Below are positions 35,141-42,866 of a stretch of DNA of 64,000 bases, piece by piece. This stretch comes from Lonepinella sp042485795 (GTDB taxonomy: Bacteria; Pseudomonadota; Gammaproteobacteria; Enterobacterales; Pasteurellaceae). Numbering within the stretch: the stretch's first letter is position 1; every line of letters begins with the position of its first letter. The DNA is taken from positions 1,488,001 through 1,552,000 of the forward strand of contig NZ_CP169368.1 in the NCBI RefSeq assembly GCF_042485795.1, in the 5' to 3' direction. The position numbers and the translations under genes are program-made. Below the pieces are notes generated by a model. That model saw only the letters and a program-made list of their open reading frames with translations. It was not told the DNA's origin and ran no database searches.

Positions 35141-35188
35141 ATTTTACGCCCGTTAGCCGTACACTGCAAGTGTTATGTTAGAATAACA
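35141..35188 (-). promoter_or_regulatory. Candidate promoter and operator of the TacAT module
   Basis: On the minus strand TTGCAG (35169-35164), 17 bp and TAAAAT (35146-35141) make a plausible promoter. Just upstream, TGTTAT-N6-ATAACA at 35171-35188 is a perfect inverted repeat of the size bound by ribbon-helix-helix antitoxins. Confidence 0.45.
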
Positions 35189-35211
35189 AGGAATTTCAAA
35201 ACAATAATTAT

Positions 35212-35241
35212 GATAAACCCCTTATAAAAAAGGGGCTTATC
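35212..35241. terminator. Hairpin upstream of the TacAT module, after none but near the YkgJ stop
   Basis: GATAA-CCCCTT and AAGGGG-TTATC form a stem with an AT-rich loop, in the gap between the YkgJ-type gene start side and the TacAT genes. The two neighbouring genes are both minus strand, so this would end the transcript of the WYL operon before TacAT. Confidence 0.55.
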
Positions 35242-35279
35242 TATGTAAAGGCTGGGATTTCTTTGTTCCTAATTAATCA

Positions 35280-35537
35280 TCATTGATTCAACGAGTCACA
35301 CACTTTTAAATTCATTTCCACATACTCTTGCCATTGAAGAATATGAGAAAGATTTTGTTTATAATAGGCTTCTACCCGACAAACTAACGGACGTTCTTGA
35401 TAAATTTGGCATAAATGCGTTATCGGTTCATAATGCCGACAAATGCCATTGCCTAAATCAAATGTTTTGAGTTCATCTATGCCACCAATGTGGCAACAAC
35501 ATTTGCCACATTGATAGCAGGGGAAAGCATTTTCCAT
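35280..35537 (-). CDS. Small YkgJ-family cysteine-cluster protein
   Basis: An 85-residue protein. The cluster CYQCGKCCC at about residues 7-15 and further cysteines in NGICRHY, HLCQIY and LVCRVE fit the zinc/iron-chelating YkgJ (CxxCxxCC) family, whose function is unknown. It is the last gene in line with the WYL operon, two bases behind the 331-residue gene, so it is co-transcribed. It could be an original part of the chromosome rather than part of the system. Confidence 0.75.
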   Translation of the reverse strand: MENAFPCYQCGKCCCHIGGIDELKTFDLGNGICRHYEPITHLCQIYQERPLVCRVEAYYKQNLSHILQWQEYVEMNLKVCDSLNQ

Positions 35538-35539
35538 TA

Positions 35540-36535
35540 TTAACTAATCGCCTGTTGAATATTAAAAATATTTGCTTCAGCATCGTTTAATAAATTACCA
35601 TTTTCATCTAAAATTGGTGTATCAATCACCGCTTTTAGTAATTGCACCAATTTTAAACTCCTCATTACAATAGTTTTAGCTTCATTATTATAAGAGCTGT
35701 AATCTAAACCGAAATCATTAACCACTTTTATTAATTCTTTCGTACTGCGACGAGAAAGAGGTTTAATTTTTGATAAAACATTATTTGCAAATCTGGCAAT
35801 TTCCGTAATCCCATTCGTTAGCGTAATAGATTTATCCGCATCCGCTTTAAAGGCTCTCGCTTGTGCCATATTACTTTTGGCATCATTCAGGCTTTTTTCA
35901 GATTTTGAATTCATATACCAACCTGCCAATAATAAAGCTGGTCCTGCTGCCGCTGCACCTAATACGAGCGTACCACCTGCCATTCCCAAGCCACCTGATG
36001 CAAGTGATCCACCACCTAACCAAGCAAGGGTCGCATTGGTCGCAGCGGCTCCGCTTAATGAACTAATTGCCGTACCTGTACTCGCAGTTGCTAACGCCAT
36101 TGTGCCACTATAAGCACCGAAAGCTGTTACCGCTCCAGCCGCTGCTCCACCACCTAAACCTAGTCCTGATGTTGCCAACATTGAAATTTGCTCTCTCACT
36201 TCTCTGATTACGTTTGGTGAAAATTCAGCAAGTTTTAAATTTTCAAGGGTTTGATCTTTAGAAAATTCCACATTTTTTAATTGGGAAAAAATATCCACGA
36301 ATTTTTTAATACAGTTTTCTAATGCAGCGATTTTAGAACGTCCTAATTCATTTAATGCGGTATTACAGGCTTCACGGCTATTATCTAAATCTCGTTCTGC
36401 CGATTTCACTAAACTTTTTGCGGAATCATTAATATCCGATGCTTCATTATTATTAATCACCGCTTTGGTGCCTTTATAAAGACCTGTTAATGCAGAAATA
36501 CCTGCGGCTGCACCGATAATAAATGGAATTGCCAT
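35540..36535 (-). CDS. Unknown protein with coiled coil and glycine/alanine-rich membrane segment
   Basis: A 331-residue protein I do not recognise. A short hydrophobic start (residues 1-20) is followed by a helical charged region (35-95) likely to be a coiled coil. A long glycine/alanine/threonine-rich hydrophobic tract (about 120-208: GLGLGGGAAAGAVTAFGAY, LGGGSLASGGLGMAGGTLVLGAAAAGPALLLAG) comes next, and then a charged helical tail. The glycine spacing (GxxxG-like) is that of glycine-zipper segments which insert into or oligomerise in membranes. It is fifth in the WYL operon. Function unknown; a membrane effector is inferred from composition. Confidence 0.6.
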   Translation of the reverse strand: MAIPFIIGAAAGISALTGLYKGTKAVINNNEASDINDSAKSLVKSAERDLDNSREACNTALNELGRSKIAALENCIKKFVDIFSQLKNVEFSKDQTLENLKLAEFSPNVIREVREQISMLATSGLGLGGGAAAGAVTAFGAYSGTMALATASTGTAISSLSGAAATNATLAWLGGGSLASGGLGMAGGTLVLGAAAAGPALLLAGWYMNSKSEKSLNDAKSNMAQARAFKADADKSITLTNGITEIARFANNVLSKIKPLSRRSTKELIKVVNDFGLDYSSYNNEAKTIVMRSLKLVQLLKAVIDTPILDENGNLLNDAEANIFNIQQAIS

Positions 36536-36546
36536 TTTACATTCTC

Positions 36547-37317
36547 CTATTCGCTAATTAAATTAAATGCTTCAAGTGTTACTTCATTGATTTTTTGTAT
36601 CACATCTTTAAATTCTTCAAGATAATCAAAATCAATTTGGAATGCTTTACAAATACATCTTAAAACTTTAAATTCATATTCACCCAATATGCCATCACTG
36701 AGAGCAATACCGCAAAGTTCAAATACAATCGTTTTTCGTTCTAATGGAGTAAGTTTACCAATAAGATTATTTTTTAATTCAAAATAACCTGATAACGCTT
36801 CATCAATAATTTCATATTTGATATTTGGCAATGAAATCATTCTATTTTTCATTACTTCAGGCGAAATCTTGAATATATCACCACCATCTGAAATAATCTG
36901 TTGAATAAGCTCTTTCTTAGTTTCTTCATTATTTCCATATTTAGAACTAATAACCTGAATAGCATCCCCCAATAATCTGGATAAATTATCCGTTGGCGTT
37001 CTACTTGATAATATTGAGGAAGGTATAGCCATTGCACTTAAAAAACCTAAATGACTCACTGCATTGCTGATTGCTACAGTTGGCAATTCAGTAGTTATAT
37101 TTTCTAAACCAAGAATAAAATCAAGATAATTAATTGCTAATTCACTTTCATATTGTTTTAGCATTTGCAATTCCGCACTATCTATTGAATTGAGTAGAAC
37201 TTGAATTTCTGTTCCTTGTATATCTGAACCATCTCCCCCTTCTGTCATCGCCAACAACACAGCTAATTCTAAAAATAGTTCCTTGGTCGGTCTTTGTTCA
37301 AGATTTTGTAAAAACAT
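36547..37317 (-). CDS. Unknown protein with C-terminal TerB-like domain
   Basis: A 256-residue acidic protein. Its C-terminal region (about 190-245: LTPLERKTIVFELCGIALSDGILGEYEFKVLRCICKAF) has the pattern of TerB-type helical domains, with an acidic loop (SDG-x-E) at the turn. The middle has hydrophobic helices around LGFLSAMAIPSSILS. TerB-like domains occur in tellurite-resistance clusters and phage-defence contexts. It lies 49 bp after the 506-residue gene and 11 bp before the next one. The TerB match is by eye and moderately sure; the role is unknown. Confidence 0.6.
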   Translation of the reverse strand: MFLQNLEQRPTKELFLELAVLLAMTEGGDGSDIQGTEIQVLLNSIDSAELQMLKQYESELAINYLDFILGLENITTELPTVAISNAVSHLGFLSAMAIPSSILSSRTPTDNLSRLLGDAIQVISSKYGNNEETKKELIQQIISDGGDIFKISPEVMKNRMISLPNIKYEIIDEALSGYFELKNNLIGKLTPLERKTIVFELCGIALSDGILGEYEFKVLRCICKAFQIDFDYLEEFKDVIQKINEVTLEAFNLISE

Positions 37318-37366
37318 ACGTTTTCTCCTAGTTAAGTTGATTTCTCATTCATTTTCTACTTTCTGA

Positions 37367-38887
37367 TTACAATTTTAAGGCTTGATCAGAAAGCATAAAT
37401 TCATCAAGTTCTGCCGCATTCTTAATAGGTAAATCTTTACCCAAAGTTTCAGCAAAACGGTTAATATTCACAATAAAGTCATCATTGGAAATAGAGGTAC
37501 TTTCTAATGTATTAAATAATATGCTAGCTTCTCCTTTTAGTTCAGTCAGTTTTTTGTCAAATAGTTCGTTTAAATAATCTTGATAACGTGCTGCAATGCG
37601 TCTTGTTGCATCACATTTCATAGAAATTTCGGCATATCTAATCTTAGATGTTTCGGCTTCATCCAATGCGGATAAAAAGCCTTGATAAAAGGTGTTGGAT
37701 AGGGTGTAGCCCACCATTCCACCGATTAAACCACCTAATACAGGAATCGGAATGGCAATTTGTCCGAGTGTGGCAAACATTGCACTAGACAGCATACCGT
37801 TCACAGTACCCGTCATTTCACGCAACAGTTCTTTCTCGTCAATTTCATTTTTGGCATATTTGGTTATAGATTTTCCCGTGGCTAAACAAAGAGATACTAC
37901 GGTTGATGGCAAATTGGTTTTGGCAAGATTTCGCATTATCACCGATGAATTTTGTTGCATTACGGATTTAATCGCCGCCCCGGTAAACCCTGTGCCGTAA
38001 CCTACGCCAGCTGAAACTAAGGTATCTCTGGTGCAATCAAATAAGGCATCGGATAATTCTTTATCGCCTGAATAAACCGCAATGCTGTTGGTTATTAAGG
38101 AAATTCCACCACCAATTGCTACTCCTAATTTGGCACCTTGAATACCTGCTTCGTGGCTAACTTTAGCTATATCCTTTGTCGTTTCCCAACGTGGATTTAA
38201 ACGATAATTAATCGCTTCTTCAGTAGTCAACCCTGAATCTGAAATCTTTTGCTCGACATCTTTATAATTTTTAGCTTGTTTTTTAAAACGTTCGGCTAAT
38301 TCCTTTTTACCCTCTTGTTCAACTCTAAGGGCTTTTTCTTCAAATTCCTTGGCTCGATCTGAACAATATTTTTTTAAATCACCAACTTGTTCAGTTGGTA
38401 CTTCAATTCTATCTACATCAAGGTAACGAGCAAATTTTCTGTCTAGCCCATTTTTATCGTATTCTGTGATATTACGAATAACGCCTTTTGCTCCTTTTAG
38501 ATCATAGAACTTTACTTGTGATGTAATTTCTTTGTCGTCAATAAGCTCCACAAGATCTACTACTGGGTGATTATTTTTATATTTAACCATATCATCAGCT
38601 AACATAAATTTACTTGATGATTTATCAATAATCGATTTTGCATTTCTTTTAGATACCGAAGCTATTTCAGCAGAAAAACCAGCTTGACTTTTAATATCCT
38701 GATAATTATTTGCACTATACTTTGATACTTTTAATAAACTTCTAGTAGATGAAATTCCTGTTTCAAAATCATACCCACGCAACCCTTTTAGAAACTCGGC
38801 ATTTGCCGAACCATAACGTTGTACGGTTTCTGTTAAACCAGAACTAATTGCCGCATTGCGTAAATTGCTGTTATCTTGTTTTTTCAT
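37367..38887 (-). CDS. Unknown protein with glycine-zipper membrane segments
   Basis: A 506-residue protein I do not recognise. The N-terminal 150 residues are soluble; a stretch NHPVVDLVELIDDKEITSQVKFYD (about 106-129) has spaced D, E and QxK residues like a PD-(D/E)xK nuclease core, but this is tentative. Then comes a charged helical region (about 160-225). Three glycine-rich hydrophobic blocks follow, at about 250-275, 290-305 and 370-410 (LGGLIGGMVGYTLSNTF in the last). The C-terminus is helical. It is the largest gene of the operon and follows the 112-residue gene by 14 bp. Confidence 0.6.
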   Translation of the reverse strand: MKKQDNSNLRNAAISSGLTETVQRYGSANAEFLKGLRGYDFETGISSTRSLLKVSKYSANNYQDIKSQAGFSAEIASVSKRNAKSIIDKSSSKFMLADDMVKYKNNHPVVDLVELIDDKEITSQVKFYDLKGAKGVIRNITEYDKNGLDRKFARYLDVDRIEVPTEQVGDLKKYCSDRAKEFEEKALRVEQEGKKELAERFKKQAKNYKDVEQKISDSGLTTEEAINYRLNPRWETTKDIAKVSHEAGIQGAKLGVAIGGGISLITNSIAVYSGDKELSDALFDCTRDTLVSAGVGYGTGFTGAAIKSVMQQNSSVIMRNLAKTNLPSTVVSLCLATGKSITKYAKNEIDEKELLREMTGTVNGMLSSAMFATLGQIAIPIPVLGGLIGGMVGYTLSNTFYQGFLSALDEAETSKIRYAEISMKCDATRRIAARYQDYLNELFDKKLTELKGEASILFNTLESTSISNDDFIVNINRFAETLGKDLPIKNAAELDEFMLSDQALKL

Positions 38888-38901
38888 TCTTAACTCCTTA
38901 G

Positions 38902-39240
38902 TTATTTCTTAAATTCCACTCTCACTCGCCCATTCGCTAAATCCCTCCCAATCTCATAATCAGGATCATAAGTAAAAGCATTGTGAGCAACGATACTTGC
39001 CAACGACAAAATGCCCCATTTGCTTTTTACTAATCCTGTTAAAACCGATGCAATGCGGTTTTGGGTGTACACTCGGCAAGTTAAACCCCGATTTTCAATA
39101 ATGCTTTCTAACTCTGCACAAAGGGGCAACATATCGCTCAGTTCCACAAAGCAAACTTCAAAGCTGGCTCGTTGTGCAATTAAGGTTGGGTATTGCTCAA
39201 AGCCGTTTTGGTAGTCAATGGAAATAATCGGTTTACTCAT
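38902..39240 (-). CDS. Unknown small protein of the WYL operon
   Basis: A 112-residue protein, no clear family. It is mixed in charge and starts SKPIISIDYQNGF; a helical middle (LPLCAELESIIENRGL) is followed by a hydrophobic segment (VKSKWGILSLASIVAHNAF, about 72-90) and a basic end. The ATG overlaps the stop of the WYL gene (ATGA), which shows translational coupling. It may be a small membrane or accessory partner. Confidence 0.55.
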   Translation of the reverse strand: MSKPIISIDYQNGFEQYPTLIAQRASFEVCFVELSDMLPLCAELESIIENRGLTCRVYTQNRIASVLTGLVKSKWGILSLASIVAHNAFTYDPDYEIGRDLANGRVRVEFKK

Positions 39241-40133
39241 TTTTTCTCTCCATTCGGTTTATCCATGTAACGTTGTAAATTCTCAAAAATCTTTTCTTGT
39301 AATCCTTGTGGACTAATGACGGTTAAATGCGGAATCCAATACTGCACCACAGGAATAATGTCCCATTCGTTGACGTTCTCACAGGAAATAATCAGCTCTT
39401 TGTCTTTGGTTTGGTGAATGATTTTTTGATTCGGTAACAAATTGCGTCTTAAAAAATACGGAGTAGCAAAGGTAGAAACCTGAATGGTCACTTCCGCTAA
39501 TTGATTGCCGTGAGAAACACTGTCATTGGTTTTAATTTGTTCGATCAAAGTTTGATTTGGGGTAAAGGTTTCATTAAGCATTTTTAGCAACGATATTTGA
39601 TTGAAACAAAAGGTTTTTTGTTTATCGTTTTCTGTGCCGATCACGTACCAAATGCCGTTTTTATTGGTCAACGCATAAGGGGCTATTTGACGAAAATTTC
39701 CTGATTTTTCACCGCACTTTGTATAGCAAAAATGAATAAATTGATGTTGTTCAATGGCGGTTCTGATTAAACCAAACTCTTTTTGACGAGTGGAAATATC
39801 TTCGTATTCAATACCTTTTACTTGCACACTTTCGGTGAGTTTTTCTTGGTAAAAATCTTGGTCGATTTTCGGAAACAGATCCGCTACGCTGGCAAAGCGA
39901 GCAAAACGTTCTACATCTTGTTGATTTAAAATGCCGTAGGATTGGCGGTTGAGTTTGTATCGGTTGTTGCCTTTTTCTTCCCAGTTGAGAAAATCTAAGC
40001 GTTCAATATCCCGTTGAATGGTGCGTAAAGATACACCAAATTCGTCTGAAAGTTTTTCTAAATCAAGGCATTGACCTTGATTGAGTAGTGCTAAGATTTT
40101 TGCAAGACGATTGGCAAGCGTTTCGTTTTTCAT
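39237..40133 (-). CDS. HTH and WYL-domain transcriptional regulator
   Basis: A 298-residue protein. An N-terminal DeoR-like helix-turn-helix (ANRLAKILALLNQG, then LEKLSDEFGVSLRTIQRDIERLDFL) is followed by a WYL domain (FIHFCYTKCG, then YALTNKNGIWYVIGTEND, where IWYV is the WYL position) and a C-terminal extension. WYL regulators of the BrxR/CapW type bind small nucleotide signals or DNA ends and repress defence operons. Here it is first in a six-gene operon. GGGGGAA precedes the ATG by five bases. The ATG overlaps the stop of an upstream frame in the 7-bp repeat region. Confidence 0.85.
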   Translation of the reverse strand: MKNETLANRLAKILALLNQGQCLDLEKLSDEFGVSLRTIQRDIERLDFLNWEEKGNNRYKLNRQSYGILNQQDVERFARFASVADLFPKIDQDFYQEKLTESVQVKGIEYEDISTRQKEFGLIRTAIEQHQFIHFCYTKCGEKSGNFRQIAPYALTNKNGIWYVIGTENDKQKTFCFNQISLLKMLNETFTPNQTLIEQIKTNDSVSHGNQLAEVTIQVSTFATPYFLRRNLLPNQKIIHQTKDKELIISCENVNEWDIIPVVQYWIPHLTVISPQGLQEKIFENLQRYMDKPNGEKK

Positions 40134-40254
40134 TTTGTTCCCCCGAAATTAATAACGTGGGAACAGTCTAACAAAGGGAGAACGACAGGTTGTGTCGTGT
40201 GGAAAAAAAGATTGAAAAAAATGTTGAAAAAATTTTTGAGAGAATAGAAAAGCT

Positions 40255-40467
40255 CTAGGCGTAAAAATAGCCCGACATTCGACATTCGACATTCGACATT
40301 CGACATTCGACATTCGACATTCGACATTCGACATTCGACATTCGACATTCGACATTCGACATTCGACATTCGACATTCGACATTCGACATTCGACATTCG
40401 ACATTCGACATTCGACATTCGACATTCGACATTCGACATTCGACATTCGACATTCGACATTCGACAT
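40255..40467 (-). other. Possible repeat-encoded leader frame upstream of the WYL gene
   Basis: GGAG (40479-40476) is 8 bases from the ATG at 40467, ideal spacing for a ribosome site. From there the frame reads the heptad MSNVECR over and over and then stops at 40255 (end MSGYFYA). With 29 copies it does not reach the WYL gene. The other two frames end at 40149 and at 40130, the last overlapping the WYL ATG. No conservation is known and expression is unproven. Confidence 0.3.
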
Positions 40468-40475
40468 TCGACATT
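40273..40475. repeat. 29 perfect copies of a 7-bp tandem repeat
   Basis: CGACATT (GAATGTC on the minus strand, read as MSNVECR every 21 bases) repeats without any error for 203 bp. Three units make 21 bases, so all frames are open on the minus strand, and each unit brings an ATG. The run lies 140 bp upstream of the WYL start, in the leader or promoter zone. Perfect long repeats of this type typically change length by slippage. Confidence 0.97.
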
Positions 40476-40572
40476 CTCCAGAATAGCTTACAAACATAAT
40501 CGGTTGCAAACTATATCATTAAATTTTTATGAAAAAAAGCAAAATGAAGTTTTTTTCTTATTTTTACTTCAT

Positions 40573-40610
40573 AAGTGAATATAAATTTCACTTACTCTTT
40601 AAAAAGAGTA
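40573..40610. promoter_or_regulatory. Two adjacent inverted repeats, candidate operators
   Basis: AAGTGAA-N7-TTCACTT at 40573-40593 and TACTCTTT-AA-AAAGAGTA at 40593-40610 are perfect and abut. They lie about 100 bp upstream of the 7-bp repeat and upstream of the WYL gene, where an autoregulator could bind. Terminator function is also possible as the sequence is A/T-rich. Confidence 0.4.
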
Positions 40611-40642
40611 AAAAAATATACCGCACTTTTGGCTAAAATTAA

Positions 40643-40679
40643 AAGGACTGAGTCCGATATAATATCGTCATCAGTCCTT
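40643..40679 (-). terminator. Terminator of mltB
   Basis: AAGGACTGA and TCAGTCCTT form a 9-bp stem around an inner small hairpin (GATAT/ATATC). On the minus strand it is followed by TTTTAATTTT and lies 55 bp past the mltB stop. Confidence 0.65.
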
Positions 40680-40733
40680 AAAATAGGTTGTCTAACTTTT
40701 GTGGGTCAGATCATCAATGCACTTTTATTTATC

Positions 40734-41834
40734 TTACTTTAACTCCAGTGTCCATTTAATCCGATCTGCAAACATGCCGACACTTAATGCGTAATAGTTG
40801 GAGTGGTTCCAGTCTAAAATGGTGCGAAAATTATTCGAAACTAAGAATGCTCGTCCTACTTCTTTATCAGGTAACACCAACCAAAGATCAGTAGAAGATA
40901 AGGCATTTAATTTTTGTGCTTCGGCACTGCTTTTTAGCATGATGCCTTGAGCTTGCCAATCTGTTAAAGAGCGGGCTTTATTTTTTTCCGTACCATATAA
41001 AGCAAGATTAGCAGGCTGAGTAAGCTGTACTTCCACGCCCCAAGGTAAACGATTATCCCAACCCACAGTATGCAAATAATTTGCAATCGAAGCAAAAACA
41101 TCATATTCATTTTGCCAAATATCTTTACGACCGTCATTATCACCGTCTGCGGCATAATTTAGATATGAGGTTGGCATAAATTGGGTTTGTCCCATTGCCC
41201 CTGCCCACGAACCTAGCATTTGAGTTCGATTTAAATAGCCTTGATCAAGCATTTTCATCGCATTAATAAATTCTTGGCTAAATAATTTTTCACGGCGACC
41301 GTCAAAAGCCAAGGTGGCTAACACAGAAAGCACATCATAGTTACCTTGATAGTAACCAAAACTGCTTTCCATGCCCCACAGTGCCAAAATAAATTCTTGT
41401 TGCACACCGTATTTTTGGCTGGCTTTTTGCAATGACGTGCGAACGTCCCAATAATTATCTTCCGCTTTATTCACCTTGGCTTGGGTTAAGTGTTTATTAA
41501 TGTAATTTGTTACGCCGTTCGGATTGGGTGGTAACGGTGGTTGATTTTTAAGGCGTGCTGCATTGCCCGCTTGTTTTTGATCTAAACGCACCGCACTTTC
41601 AATATAATAAATGTTATTTTGAGCATTTAAGGTTTTCGCAGATACGCCCTGTCCCGCAGATTTTTGTTTTAAAAACTGTACGTAATCATTAAAATTATCT
41701 AACGTACGAGCTTTACTGTAGATTGCATTACTGTCTAACGCATTGACTGCTGAGTTTGGCGTATTATTTGATGAAGAACAGCCAGCTAAGATTAATCCCG
41801 TACAAAGTGCGGTGATTTCTAATAAAGTTTTCAT
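40734..41834 (-). CDS. mltB: Membrane-bound lytic murein transglycosylase B
   Basis: A 366-residue outer-membrane lipoprotein that cuts peptidoglycan glycan strands to 1,6-anhydro ends. The lipobox is LAGC with cysteine 19. The catalytic glutamate lies in ALWGMESSFGYYQGNYDV, and SWAGAMGQTQFMPTSYL and DGDNDGRKDIW match the family (the latter is the EF-hand-like calcium site). Length and motifs match MltB/Slt35. The gene follows the polysaccharide cluster on the same strand, only 8 bp downstream of a glycosyltransferase. Confidence 0.95.
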   Translation of the reverse strand: MKTLLEITALCTGLILAGCSSSNNTPNSAVNALDSNAIYSKARTLDNFNDYVQFLKQKSAGQGVSAKTLNAQNNIYYIESAVRLDQKQAGNAARLKNQPPLPPNPNGVTNYINKHLTQAKVNKAEDNYWDVRTSLQKASQKYGVQQEFILALWGMESSFGYYQGNYDVLSVLATLAFDGRREKLFSQEFINAMKMLDQGYLNRTQMLGSWAGAMGQTQFMPTSYLNYAADGDNDGRKDIWQNEYDVFASIANYLHTVGWDNRLPWGVEVQLTQPANLALYGTEKNKARSLTDWQAQGIMLKSSAEAQKLNALSSTDLWLVLPDKEVGRAFLVSNNFRTILDWNHSNYYALSVGMFADRIKWTLELK

Positions 41835-41842
41835 TTACTTTC

Positions 41843-42646
41843 CTATTTCCGAATAAATTTATAGATTATTTCCAATAATGATTTTGGCAATAAACGTGGT
41901 AGCATGCGAGATAAAAAGACCACCAAACCTGATACTGGATCTTGTAATTTCACTTGCGATTTTAACTTATAAAGTTGCCATTCAAATTTGGCTTGCTCAA
42001 TGCCACGTCGGCGCCCCACCATGCCATTCCCCACTCTTGCATAAACCAATACATCAGGCAAATTGGCAACATTTGTCGGGTGGTGAGCGACTAAGTTAAT
42101 CCATAAATAATAATCTTCTTGCAAACCTTGATAACCGCCTGCATTCAATACCGCCTGGCGTTTATAAGCCACGGTCATGTGATTAAACGGGCAACGTTTT
42201 TGGGTGAATTTTACAATTTCATCAGCAGTGGTTGGCACTTTACGGAAGCTAACAATATCCTCAATAGAGGATCCAAATTCGGCAATTTGTCCACCAAAAA
42301 TCACCACATCTGGATTTTTCTCAATAAAAGCAAGCTGTTTTTCAAAACGGTCAGGATAGCAAATATCGTCAGTATCCATGCGGAAAATCCATTCATGGCT
42401 CGCCGATTTTATCCCTTGATTTAACGCTTTACCTAAACCTACATTTTGTTCTAACGGGACTAATTTAAAAGGTAATGTTGCTTTAAATTCATCAATTACC
42501 GCCTGCAATTCTGATGTAATCGCACCGTCTAACACCAACACAATTTCATCGGCTGGGTGAGTTTGATCGACTAAACTTTGTAAACATTCCCGTAAGAATG
42601 TGGGATTTTCCTTGATGTATAAGGACATTAATACTGAAAATTTCAT
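41843..42646 (-). CDS. Family 2 glycosyltransferase
   Basis: A 267-residue cytosolic GT-A enzyme (MKFSVLMSLYIKENP start; the DXD-like motif is in FRMDTDDICYPDRF at about residue 92). The C-terminus has a short hydrophobic end. It probably adds one sugar to a surface polysaccharide. The ATG at 42646 has GGAAC seven bases upstream; an in-frame ATG four codons earlier overlaps that site. It is the last of the cluster and directly followed by mltB. Confidence 0.85.
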   Translation of the reverse strand: MKFSVLMSLYIKENPTFLRECLQSLVDQTHPADEIVLVLDGAITSELQAVIDEFKATLPFKLVPLEQNVGLGKALNQGIKSASHEWIFRMDTDDICYPDRFEKQLAFIEKNPDVVIFGGQIAEFGSSIEDIVSFRKVPTTADEIVKFTQKRCPFNHMTVAYKRQAVLNAGGYQGLQEDYYLWINLVAHHPTNVANLPDVLVYARVGNGMVGRRRGIEQAKFEWQLYKLKSQVKLQDPVSGLVVFLSRMLPRLLPKSLLEIIYKFIRK

Positions 42647-42686
42647 TGTTTGTTCCATTTAAATATAATATTTGTTATTCGGCTAT

Positions 42687-42866
42687 TGCCCCCCTCAGGG
42701 CTTCGCCCAGCTCCCCCCGCAAGCAGGGGGAGCAAAATGCTCTTATTTTCTTTGATCTTTATTCCTTTCCCCTGCTTACATGGGAGCAAAACTCTCTTAT
42801 TTTCCTTGATCTTTATTCCTTCCCCCTGCTTGTGGGGGGAAGTGTCCAAAGGGCGATGGGGGGCTG
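42687..42866. repeat. Inverted-repeat-bounded intergenic element with a 54-bp direct repeat
   Basis: The left edge (CCCCCCTCAGGGCTTCGCCC, then CTCCCCCCGCAAGCAGGG) is imperfectly complementary to the right edge, which ends GGGCGATGGGGGGC at 42866. Inside, a unit of about 50 bp starting GGGAGCAAAA and ending CCCCTGCTT occurs twice with a period of 54 bp (from 42728 and 42782). No gene fits in it. It resembles a non-autonomous or REP-like element. Confidence 0.75.

Noticed and set aside
40130..40474. 114- and 103-codon frames made of repeated MSNVECR as real proteins
   Set aside because: They are produced by the 7-bp repeat in every frame. Only the frame with a ribosome site is kept, and only as a low-confidence leader.
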